A stretch of 5,114 nt of DNA from Clostridiaceae bacterium. Lineage in GTDB: Bacteria; Bacillota; Clostridia; Lutisporales; Lutisporaceae. Where the stretch lies: positions 1,368 through 6,481 of the forward strand of contig DPSW01000270.1 in NCBI GenBank assembly GCA_003527145.1, given 5' to 3'. Position numbers and translations under genes: made by a program. Under the pieces are notes generated by a model. That model was not told the origin of the DNA. It did no database searches and worked only from the letters and a program-made list of their open reading frames with translations. The stretch's first letter is position 1, and the number at the start of each line of letters is the position of its first letter. This document shows positions 1 to 5,114 of the stretch, in pieces.

Positions 1-928
1 CCCCGCCAATGGCAATTGCACCTGTCAACGGAGAAGCTTTGTGTACCGCTCCGACAGACACCACCCGGATGCATATGTCCATATCTTCTTTTTTTACAGT
101 TTTACCTCCGATATCCGTATAATCCATAGGAGGTCCTATTATGACAAGCTTTGGCGAGCCCGGTGTGCTTGCTGCAGCATCCTGCCATTTATCCACGAGA
201 CCAATCTTTTCAGCAGCCTTACCTCTGATGCACTCTACAGTATCCAAAAAATTTTTATTACTATTGAGCTTCGCAGGCAGTTCATCACCCTTTATGCCTA
301 TATCAGTGCTGTCAACAAAGACGAAAACATTAGATATGTCTATTATTGATACTGATATATATCCCAAGCCTTCTACATGAATCTCATCCGTCACATTTCC
401 TGTGGGAAACAGCTTGCCTGTTTTGGCTCCTGCAGGGTTTAGAAAGTTAACTTTAAGCTCTGCTCCTGTACCATCGATGCCTGCTATAACACAGTCTCCA
501 TTTTCTTCTACAATCCCGTTCCTCGCAGGAACAAACTCTTCGATTACCGTGTTAGTATTAAGATTCAACATTCGCACCCTGGTAACAGGATCCTGGGCCT
601 GTACCAGTCCCTTGGATATTGCAAAAGGTCCCACCGCAGAAGTCATGTTGCCGCAGTTTGCAGAATAATCAACTATGGGCTTGCCTACTACTACCTGAGC
701 AACAAGATATTCTACATCCACATCAGCCTTCTCGCTGGGAGAAACAACGAGAATTTTATTGTTTGAGGAAACAGTACCGCCCAATCCGTCAATCTGTTTT
801 GGATCAGGTCCCCCCATAACTTTTAAAAAAATATTGTCCCATAGTTCTTTATTCACAGGCAAATCTTTTCTCTGAAATATGACACCTTTGCTTGTGCCGC
901 CTCTCATATAGACACATGGAATTTTCAC
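1..928 (-). CDS. PrpF-family isomerase (second paralogue), C-terminus cut off by window edge
   Basis: The 309 codons visible encode a PrpF-family protein (DapF-like fold; family members are 2-methylaconitate, aconitate or methylitaconate isomerases acting in the cytoplasm without cofactor). Seen directly: RGGTSKG at residues 9-15, DGLGG at 47-51, Lys58, NCGN with Cys92, TSAVGPFA at 96-103, PTGN at 175-178, GDELP at 214-218 and HK....LTGA from His296. Lys58 and Cys92 are 34 residues apart, the same spacing as the proposed catalytic Lys73/Cys107 pair of Shewanella PrpF (from memory). The start is GTG at 926-928, preceded by a strong GGGGGAGG about 5 bases upstream; the next in-frame Met (residue 8) lies too close to the RGGTSKG motif. 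It follows the other PrpF gene by 31 bases, so it is the third gene of the operon. By comparison with its neighbour about 70 residues are missing, including the HPGG and RTAR motifs. By eye the two are roughly 40-50% identical, so this is an old duplication. Family assignment is very firm; the substrate is unknown. Confidence 0.93.
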   Translation of the reverse strand, partial: MKIPCVYMRGGTSKGVIFQRKDLPVNKELWDNIFLKVMGGPDPKQIDGLGGTVSSNNKILVVSPSEKADVDVEYLVAQVVVGKPIVDYSANCGNMTSAVGPFAISKGLVQAQDPVTRVRMLNLNTNTVIEEFVPARNGIVEENGDCVIAGIDGTGAELKVNFLNPAGAKTGKLFPTGNVTDEIHVEGLGYISVSIIDISNVFVFVDSTDIGIKGDELPAKLNSNKNFLDTVECIRGKAAEKIGLVDKWQDAAASTPGSPKLVIIGPPMDYTDIGGKTVKKEDMDICIRVVSVGAVHKASPLTGAIAIGG

Positions 929-959
929 CCGTCCTCCCCCTTTCAGGATACTACTACAG

Positions 960-2102
960 CTAAACGGTTCTATAAAAAGCTGCTCCTCGCATAAGCATGC
1001 GTGCTGTCCTATATCCTATAGACCAGTTTATATTTACGTTTCCGTCCTGGCCGATTTCATATTCTACACCTGCCGGCATAATGCCGCCCGGATGCCCTAT
1101 TAAAAGCTTCTCGGCATCAAAACTCTTCCTTACAAGTTGATTGACAATGGTTCCCTCAATTATTGCAGCAGATGCAGTACACATGGCACCTGTTAATGCA
1201 TAATTTTTATGAGCTTTCTGCATAGACATCATCCTGCACAGGATATCATAGCTTTCAGTATCAATCTTTTTCCCATTCGCCGTCACATAGGATTTTGGAG
1301 CTGAAGCCATCGCCAGCTTTGGAACAGTAGGAGATTTTTCACTGGAATCCTTATAATCAGCAATGAAGCCTAAATTAACTGCTGCAACTCCTCTTATTTT
1401 TTCAAGCAAAGGCATCAGTTTTGGATTCCTATCTATTTCATTCGGCAGTTCATCGCCCCTCATTCCAATATCTGCAGCTCTTATAAAAGCAAAAGGGTTT
1501 GAAGAATCCACATAAGAGACTTCTATTGAACCATAGTCAGGAATATCAATAATATCAACTGCATTACCAGTGGGTAAAAGCCGACCGGTTACAGAACCTG
1601 AAGGATTTTTAAAAGCCATCTTTATGCAGGCAGAATAACCGGGAACGCCTGCAATTTCAAAATCTCCTTCGTATAGTACTTTGTTGTCCTTAGTAGGGAC
1701 ATAGGCATGAATTATTTTATCGGTGTTTACATTATGTATCCTTACGAGTGTTAAGGGATCTGTCGCCTTTACCAATCCGGATTCAATGGCATAGGGTCCA
1801 ACTGCTGAGCAAATGTTTCCGCAGTTGCCTTTAAAGGAAACAATAGGTTTATCCACAGAGACCTGAGCGAATAAATAGTCCACATCATGGCTGTCCATAT
1901 CTGACTTAGAAACAATAGCTGCCTTGCTTGCTGTTGCAATGGTACCACCTAAGCCATCTACCTGCTGATTGTCCGGACTTCCCATGAGAGACAAAAGCAT
2001 ATGCGGCCATAAGCTCTTGTCTTCCGGAAGATCTGATTCCAGAAAGAACAATCCTTTGCTTGTGCCACCTCTGAATTGAATGCATTGTACTTCTTTAAAC
2101 AT
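960..2102 (-). CDS. PrpF-family isomerase (first paralogue), complete
   Basis: A complete 380-residue PrpF-family protein, normal length for the family. It probably isomerises an unsaturated di- or tricarboxylate by proton abstraction and return (cis/trans change or double-bond shift). Seen directly: FRGGTSKG at residues 10-17, DGLGG at 49-53, Lys60 in TASKAAIV, NCGN with Cys94, SAVGPYA at 99-105, PTGN at 177-180, GDELP at 216-220, HK....LTGA from His298, HPGG at 337-340 and RTARMLMRG at 365-373. Lys60 and Cys94 are placed almost as in Eubacterium barkeri methylitaconate isomerase (Lys62/Cys96, from memory), so the active site looks intact. The frame is open further, to an ATG at 2144, but that start would overlap the upstream gene by 32 bases and add a basic leader not typical of the family. 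The ATG at 2100-2102 has GAGGTG about 5 bases upstream and leaves a 10-base gap after the upstream TAA, so I chose it. The stop is TAG at 960-962. Aconitate, 2-methylaconitate and methylitaconate isomerase remain possible. Confidence 0.95.
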   Translation of the reverse strand: MFKEVQCIQFRGGTSKGLFFLESDLPEDKSLWPHMLLSLMGSPDNQQVDGLGGTIATASKAAIVSKSDMDSHDVDYLFAQVSVDKPIVSFKGNCGNICSAVGPYAIESGLVKATDPLTLVRIHNVNTDKIIHAYVPTKDNKVLYEGDFEIAGVPGYSACIKMAFKNPSGSVTGRLLPTGNAVDIIDIPDYGSIEVSYVDSSNPFAFIRAADIGMRGDELPNEIDRNPKLMPLLEKIRGVAAVNLGFIADYKDSSEKSPTVPKLAMASAPKSYVTANGKKIDTESYDILCRMMSMQKAHKNYALTGAMCTASAAIIEGTIVNQLVRKSFDAEKLLIGHPGGIMPAGVEYEIGQDGNVNINWSIGYRTARMLMRGAAFYRTV

Positions 2103-2112
2103 CTTACACCTC

Positions 2113-3468
2113 TTATAGGGAAGGTATTTTTTCAGCTTTGTCAATTGCTAAAATTTCATCTGTAATGCGGCATGCGTCTTCGGGGTATAAATCCCGAATC
2201 AGGGCTATTGCCTTAGATTTTACTTGCTCATTGGTAAGGGGATTATTTACACTTCCTGATGCATCAATTACCTCTTTTATCAATACTCTTCCATCTTTGC
2301 ATTTGACTCTTAGCCCACAACCCCAGTGTCCAGGGTATTGGCCGGTATATTTATCCTCAGGCACTACTTTTACTCTGCTCAGTAAATCCTTTACCTCAGG
2401 TTTACCAATGTTATCCTGCTTAAACTCATTTAGTGTCACCTCTCCAAATATAAAAGCACAGGCAACAGTAAATGGAGATGAAAATTTTGCATCAATGGGC
2501 TCCTTAGGATTTATACTGCCTTCGCTAACACCGCACTGCTTATAACCCACTAAATATGTAGCAACTTCTATGCTTTCAATATTGTCCTTGTCAACCTCGT
2601 ACTCTTTTTTTATTGCTAAGGCGGCATCAATAGCACAATGGGTGCTTCTACAGCATGGATAAGGCTTATTATCCATATACATGAGTTCATACTTTTTACC
2701 CAAATCTTTAGAAACCATGCTTAAATCGTATTCTTCAGAAGTCGCGGGAAACAATCCTCCATCTTTTGCATCCAGTATATGCTCAGGTCCTGTCAGACCT
2801 GACTTTGCCAGCAATGCAGCTTCTGTACCGCTCACTGCGGCTCTTGCAGGATGCAGGATTTTGCAATTTGCACCATCAGCCAAAAATGCCCATAAACCAA
2901 AGGATTGTGTCCCTGCCATTCCTAAAGCAGAAATGGTTTTTTCCTCATCCAGCTTAAGAAGCTTTGCAGCAGCTGCTGCAGCTCCAAAGGTTCCTGCTGT
3001 AGCAGTAACATGCCATCCTTTGTTGCGATGACTGGAAACACCAAATCCCATGCCTATTCTTGACATGGTTTCATAACCGCAGATGACTGCTTCCAGAAGC
3101 TCTTTCCCACTGCATCCCAAGTATTCAGCAAGGGTCCAAGCAGCAGGCACTACTACAGTTCCTATATGTGTTTTTGAATTTGTATGTACATCATCCAATT
3201 CCAGTAAATGACCCATCATTGCATTAAGGAAAATTCCGGTAAGCAGACCTGCCTTTCTGTTTTGCCCCCAGCAGGTCACAGCCTGACTTTCTCCCCCAAT
3301 ATAATAATAAGTGTTTGCAATATTTTTTATGAGTTCATTATTAGCTGCTCCCAGAGCAGCTCCTATAGAGTCGAGTATACAAAGCTTAGCAGCCCCCGGT
3401 ACCGTTTTGGGTATATTATCCAGGTCCAGATGATTAATAAACTTTGCCAGCTTTCTCAATTCGCTCAT
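2113..3468 (-). CDS. MmgE/PrpD-family protein (2-methylcitrate dehydratase-like)
   Basis: A 451-residue, full-length member of the MmgE/PrpD family: metal-free cytoplasmic enzymes that include 2-methylcitrate dehydratase, cis-aconitate decarboxylase and iminodisuccinate epimerase. Seen directly: an all-helical N-terminal part with LDSIGAALGA at 32-41, HLLELDDVH at 87-95, TH with His101, GYE..SR at 131-137, GWH.TA at 151-156, an Ala-rich helix at 163-168, KILHPARAA with Lys203, and KPYPCCRSTH ending at His277 at the start of the C-terminal domain. Asp93, His101, His153, Lys203 and His277 line up well with residues reported as active-site in human cis-aconitate decarboxylase (Asp93, His103, His159, Lys207, His277; from memory), so it looks catalytically competent. 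The start ATG at 3466-3468 has GGAGGGAG 6 bases upstream. It is the first gene of an operon with two PrpF genes, which points to an unsaturated tri- or dicarboxylate as substrate or product. No PrpB or PrpC is seen, so I do not call it prpD. Family is firm; reaction is not. Confidence 0.94.
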   Translation of the reverse strand: MSELRKLAKFINHLDLDNIPKTVPGAAKLCILDSIGAALGAANNELIKNIANTYYYIGGESQAVTCWGQNRKAGLLTGIFLNAMMGHLLELDDVHTNSKTHIGTVVVPAAWTLAEYLGCSGKELLEAVICGYETMSRIGMGFGVSSHRNKGWHVTATAGTFGAAAAAAKLLKLDEEKTISALGMAGTQSFGLWAFLADGANCKILHPARAAVSGTEAALLAKSGLTGPEHILDAKDGGLFPATSEEYDLSMVSKDLGKKYELMYMDNKPYPCCRSTHCAIDAALAIKKEYEVDKDNIESIEVATYLVGYKQCGVSEGSINPKEPIDAKFSSPFTVACAFIFGEVTLNEFKQDNIGKPEVKDLLSRVKVVPEDKYTGQYPGHWGCGLRVKCKDGRVLIKEVIDASGSVNNPLTNEQVKSKAIALIRDLYPEDACRITDEILAIDKAEKIPSL

Positions 3469-3474
3469 GTTTAA

Positions 3475-3482
3475 CTCCCTCC
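3475..3482 (-). promoter_or_regulatory. Ribosome binding site of the MmgE/PrpD gene
   Basis: On the minus strand this reads GGAGGGAG, a strong anti-16S match ending 6 bases before the ATG at 3468. It supports that start codon for the first gene of the operon. Confidence 0.8.
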
Positions 3483-3516
3483 AATATTACAAATTTTCTT
3501 ACTTTTCACTGCTTTA

Positions 3517-3546
3517 ATTATATAATCGTCAAACAATATATACCAA
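3517..3546 (-). promoter_or_regulatory. Predicted sigma-A-type promoter of the MmgE/PrpD-PrpF-PrpF operon
   Basis: On the minus strand a perfect TATAAT (3522-3517) follows TTGGTA (3546-3541, four of six consensus bases) with an 18-base spacer. Transcription would begin near 3510, giving a leader of about 40 bases before the MmgE/PrpD ATG. The -35 is weak, which fits a promoter needing an activator, and half-sites for one lie directly upstream at 3550-3585. Predicted by eye; the -10 is more certain than the -35. Confidence 0.55.
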
Positions 3547-3549
3547 TGC

Positions 3550-3585
3550 CTATATTTCTATATCCCATATAGCTTTTTTCTATAT
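3550..3585. promoter_or_regulatory. Candidate LysR-type operator: cluster of CTATAT/ATATAG half-sites
   Basis: Plus-strand CTATAT occurs at 3550-3555, 3558-3563 and 3580-3585, and its reverse complement ATATAG at 3567-3572. The middle two make a perfect 6-3-6 inverted repeat (3558-3572) whose inner bases fit the T-N11-A rule of LysR-type binding sites; ATATAG and the last CTATAT make a second inverted repeat with a 7-base spacer. The cluster is centred roughly 45-75 bases upstream of the predicted operon start, where LysR activators normally bind. The neighbouring LysR gene is the obvious candidate ligand, but this is inference, and the region is AT-rich. Confidence 0.45.
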
Positions 3586-3597
3586 GCTATTCAAAAG

Positions 3598-3628
3598 AAA
3601 AAACCATGTTTTTGCAACATGGTTTTTT
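3598..3628 (-). terminator. Intrinsic terminator after the LysR gene
   Basis: A perfect 13-base-pair stem (AAAAAACCATGTT at 3598-3610, its complement at 3616-3628) encloses a 5-base loop. Read on the minus strand it lies 17 bases past the lysR stop and ends in a T-rich run (TTTTTTCTTTT), the classic form of a rho-independent terminator. The stem is flanked by A and T runs on both sides, so it may also work in the other direction. It separates lysR from the enzyme operon although both are read leftward, so the operon should depend on its own promoter. Confidence 0.85.
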
Positions 3629-3645
3629 CTATGTATATGTATATG

Positions 3646-4572
3646 TTATTTGTATAAACCGGGTATTATTTCATTACATATTCTGATAAGCTCAACAGCT
3701 GCCTTAGAAAGCGGAATATCTTTTGAATAGCATACTACTAACTCCCAATATGGATCGAATTCATCTTCAATGAAATAGTATTTTGGTAAATAATCCTGAC
3801 TGAAAACGGAGCAATAGCTATGAGGAACAAGAGTAAATCCTAAATTTTCACTTACAAGGCGTGTAGCAGTGTGTATGCTTTTTGTTATGTATTTGATTTT
3901 GGGTTTAATGTTTGCCTTTGAAAGTACGGCATTTGCTACCTGCCTTGTACGCTGCTCAGGATGTGTAAGAATATATTTTTTATTGCTTGTAAGACCTATA
4001 TCCATATATCGATAACCGCTTTGATCTTTTACATAGCTTTTCTTATTAATTGGGTCATCCGGAGGCACTGCAAGGAGAAAGCGCTCTTTTGTAATTACCT
4101 TATAGTCAATAGCATTTGTAACCAATGGAGTATGAAGTATCGCCAAGTCTACTGAGCCTTTAATTATTTCATTCTCAATATCCAAAGATACGCCTTCCAC
4201 AATTGAAATCTCAATATCAGGATATAAGGCAGAAAAAGCTGACAAAATTTTTGGAAGTGCAAAAGAGCCCAAATAAGTAGTTGTCCCTATAGTCAGTTTT
4301 CCAACCTTCATGTCATTGAGATAGGAAAATTTAGTGTCCAAATCCTTACAAATTCGAAGAATGCTATTAGCACTTTCCATGTAGTATTCGCCTGCTGTAG
4401 TAAGCTTTAAACCTTCTTGAGTCCGCTTAAACAACTCAACACCCAAATCTCTTTCTATTTTCTGAATACATCGGCTTAAAGAGGGTTGGGCAATAAAAAG
4501 CTTTTCTGCTGCTTTCGATATATTCCCCATTTCTGCTACTGTTTTTATATAAACCAGTTCTCTTATTGTCAT
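3646..4572 (-). CDS. LysR-family transcriptional regulator
   Basis: A 308-residue LysR-type regulator of standard length. The N-terminal winged helix-turn-helix covers about residues 1-60 (AAEKLFIAQPSLSRCIQKIE at 21-40, LGVELFKR at 43-50, LTTAGE at 57-62), followed by a linker helix to about 88 and a periplasmic-binding-protein-like effector domain from VGKLTIG at 90-96, with the family-typical GSVDLAIL at 139-146 and SENLGFTLVPHS at 241-252. It should bind DNA as a tetramer and respond to a small carboxylate, probably the substrate or an intermediate of the adjacent enzymes. The ATG at 4570-4572 has GAGGGAG 7 bases upstream. It lies between the enzyme operon, read in the same direction but split off by a terminator, and a divergent membrane protein gene, so it could control both and itself. 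Family is firm; effector and targets are inferred from position. Confidence 0.95.
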   Translation of the reverse strand: MTIRELVYIKTVAEMGNISKAAEKLFIAQPSLSRCIQKIERDLGVELFKRTQEGLKLTTAGEYYMESANSILRICKDLDTKFSYLNDMKVGKLTIGTTTYLGSFALPKILSAFSALYPDIEISIVEGVSLDIENEIIKGSVDLAILHTPLVTNAIDYKVITKERFLLAVPPDDPINKKSYVKDQSGYRYMDIGLTSNKKYILTHPEQRTRQVANAVLSKANIKPKIKYITKSIHTATRLVSENLGFTLVPHSYCSVFSQDYLPKYYFIEDEFDPYWELVVCYSKDIPLSKAAVELIRICNEIIPGLYK

Positions 4573-4612
4573 AGCAAATCTCCCTCACACTTATTTATGC
4601 TCTGATATGTAA

Positions 4613-4641
4613 TTGAAACATTTATCAAAATAGTGTAATAT
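4613..4641 (+). promoter_or_regulatory. Possible promoter for the AbrB-family gene
   Basis: TTGAAA (4613-4618) and TAATAT (4636-4641) are 17 bases apart on the plus strand. Transcription would start near 4648 and give a leader of about 130 bases. The -10 matches consensus at only four of six positions, and the whole stretch is AT-rich, so other promoters are possible. Confidence 0.35.
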
Positions 4642-4679
4642 TATTGCATGATTTCAGATTTTTTCAATCTTCTACTATT

Positions 4680-4708
4680 AGTTTAAGATTTATTACGGTT
4701 TAAGTCAA
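4680..4708 (-). promoter_or_regulatory. Predicted sigma-A-type promoter of the LysR gene
   Basis: On the minus strand TTGACT (4708-4703, five of six) and TAAACT (4685-4680, four of six) are separated by 17 bases. Transcription would begin near 4673, about 100 bases before the lysR ATG. A second, weaker candidate nearer the gene is TTGAAA (4667-4662) with TAATAT (4643-4638), spacer 18. The first falls inside one of two repeated units in this region. Confidence 0.45.
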
Positions 4709-4759
4709 CACCAGAGGTTTATATCAGCAACATAGTTTAACGGCTATCGTTTTAAGTCA
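4680..4759. repeat. Two imperfect direct repeats in the lysR/AbrB intergenic region
   Basis: Two units share AGTTTAA at the left and TTTAAGTCA at the right: 4680-4707 (12-base middle) and 4734-4759 (10-base middle). The right-hand ends, CGGTTTAAGTCA (4696-4707) and CGTTTTAAGTCA (4748-4759), differ at one base in twelve. The first unit contains both elements of the predicted lysR promoter; the second has the same pieces with a shorter spacer. They could be a duplicated promoter or paired protein binding sites. Confidence 0.5.
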
Positions 4760-4779
4760 TAAAGAGGTGTATATAATAA

Positions 4780-5114
4780 ATGTCAAATTTATTTCTGACC
4801 CTGCTAGTTGGACTTGCCTTTGGCTATGTTTTCATGAAGCTAAAGGTTCCTGGAGGCATGATGGTAGGAGCAATACTTGGCGTGGCAGCTTTAAATATTT
4901 CTTTTGGCATTTCATACATGCCGTCCTATGCCAAGTATGCAGCTCAAATTTTGGCAGGCGCATTCATCGGTTGCTCTATAGAAAAAAGTGACATAGAACG
5001 ATTAAGGAATCTTGTAAAGCCTTCATTCGTCCTCCTTCTCGGAATGCTTACATTAAATATCACTCTGGGATTTTTGATTTATTTGGTCAGCCCTTTGGAC
5101 CTGTTAACCTCTTT
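4780..5114 (+). CDS. AbrB-family integral membrane protein (putative transporter), N-terminal part
   Basis: The first 111 codons are visible before the right edge. The product is strongly hydrophobic, with likely membrane segments near residues 2-18, 24-45, 52-67 and 82-104, and it carries the pattern of the AbrB membrane family: a short first helix, KVPGGMMVGAILGVAALNI at 22-40, then AAQILAGAFIGCSI at 54-67 and a charged loop with RLRNLVKP at 74-81. Members are often labelled AbrB transcriptional regulator or ammonia monooxygenase, but they are membrane proteins, not DNA-binding ones. A transport role for organic acids is inferred here from the divergent LysR and the carboxylate enzymes next to it. 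The ATG at 4780-4782 has AAGAGGTG ending 10 bases upstream. Full-length members have two such repeats (about 350 residues), while some Firmicute versions are single-repeat (about 160); the window cannot tell which this is. Confidence 0.82.
   Translation, partial: MSNLFLTLLVGLAFGYVFMKLKVPGGMMVGAILGVAALNISFGISYMPSYAKYAAQILAGAFIGCSIEKSDIERLRNLVKPSFVLLLGMLTLNITLGFLIYLVSPLDLLTS

Noticed and set aside
41..819. Open plus-strand frames in the left part (for example 41-349, 141-380, 402-668, 619-819)
   Set aside because: They are antisense shadows of the PrpF gene on the minus strand, which has clear family motifs across the whole stretch; the shadow products have no recognisable domain.
2103..2144. 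Upstream ATG at 2144 as the start of the first PrpF gene
   Set aside because: It would overlap the MmgE/PrpD gene by 32 bases and add 14 mostly basic residues outside the family alignment, whereas ATG 2102 has a well-placed GAGGTG and a normal 10-base gap.
2138..3474. Plus-strand open frames opposite the MmgE/PrpD gene
   Set aside because: They lie entirely, or nearly so, within a well-supported minus-strand gene and show no protein-like features.
3527..3532. TTGACG on the minus strand near the operon promoter
   Set aside because: It is only 4 bases from the TATAAT, so they cannot pair, and no acceptable -10 lies 16-18 bases downstream of it.
3631..3646. Short ATGTAT tandem repeats at the end of the LysR gene
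   Set aside because: Two to three copies of a low-complexity AT-rich hexamer lying in the gap beside the stop codon; no further structure.
4604..4628. Possible inverted repeat (GATATGT with ACATTTATC; TTGA-N8-TCAA) as a LysR autoregulatory site
   Set aside because: The arms need a two-base gap to align and the TTGA/TCAA arms are only four bases long in an AT-rich stretch, so this is not distinguishable from chance.
4772..4777. Perfect TATAAT just before the AbrB-family ATG
   Set aside because: It lies between the ribosome binding site and the start codon, so transcription from it would begin at or after the ATG, and there is no good -35 at 17 bases.
1..5114. CRISPR array, tRNA, insertion sequence, phage or defence genes
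   Set aside because: No spaced identical repeats, tRNA-like cloverleaf, transposase or terminal inverted repeats were seen; the window is nearly filled by five metabolic, regulatory and membrane genes.

Overview
The window reads as a small catabolic cluster from a low-GC, Gram-positive-type bacterium, most likely an anaerobic Firmicute (Clostridia or similar). This is an inference from AT-rich codon use, strong GGAGG-type ribosome binding sites, AT-rich sigma-A-like promoters and a U-tract terminator; no rRNA or other phylogenetic marker is present. Almost all of it is coding, and no intergenic gap exceeds about 210 bases.

Layout: (1) 1-928, minus: a PrpF-family isomerase that starts at a GTG and runs off the left edge. 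(2) 960-2102, minus: a second, complete PrpF-family isomerase. (3) 2113-3468, minus: a complete MmgE/PrpD-family dehydratase-like enzyme. The order of transcription is MmgE/PrpD, PrpF-1, PrpF-2, with gaps of only 10 and 31 bases, so they form one operon. (4) 3469-3645: the operon's promoter region, with a cluster of CTATAT/ATATAG half-sites just upstream of the predicted -35, and the terminator of the next gene. (5) 3646-4572, minus: a LysR-type regulator. (6) 4573-4779: a divergent promoter region with two near-identical repeats, one of which forms a good lysR promoter. (7) 4780 to the right edge, plus: the start of an AbrB-family integral membrane protein (putative transporter).

How the genes probably work together: MmgE/PrpD enzymes act on 2-methylcitrate, citrate/cis-aconitate-like or related di- and tricarboxylates. 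PrpF enzymes move a double bond or change cis/trans geometry in unsaturated acids such as 2-methylaconitate, aconitate or methylitaconate. A LysR regulator flanked by an enzyme operon and a divergent membrane protein gene is the usual plan of a substrate-inducible uptake-and-degradation module. The most unusual feature is the pair of diverged PrpF paralogues behind one PrpD-like enzyme, with no methylcitrate synthase (PrpC), methylisocitrate lyase (PrpB) or aconitase-like AcnD in view. This does not look like a standard methylcitrate cycle, and the true substrate cannot be read from the sequence.
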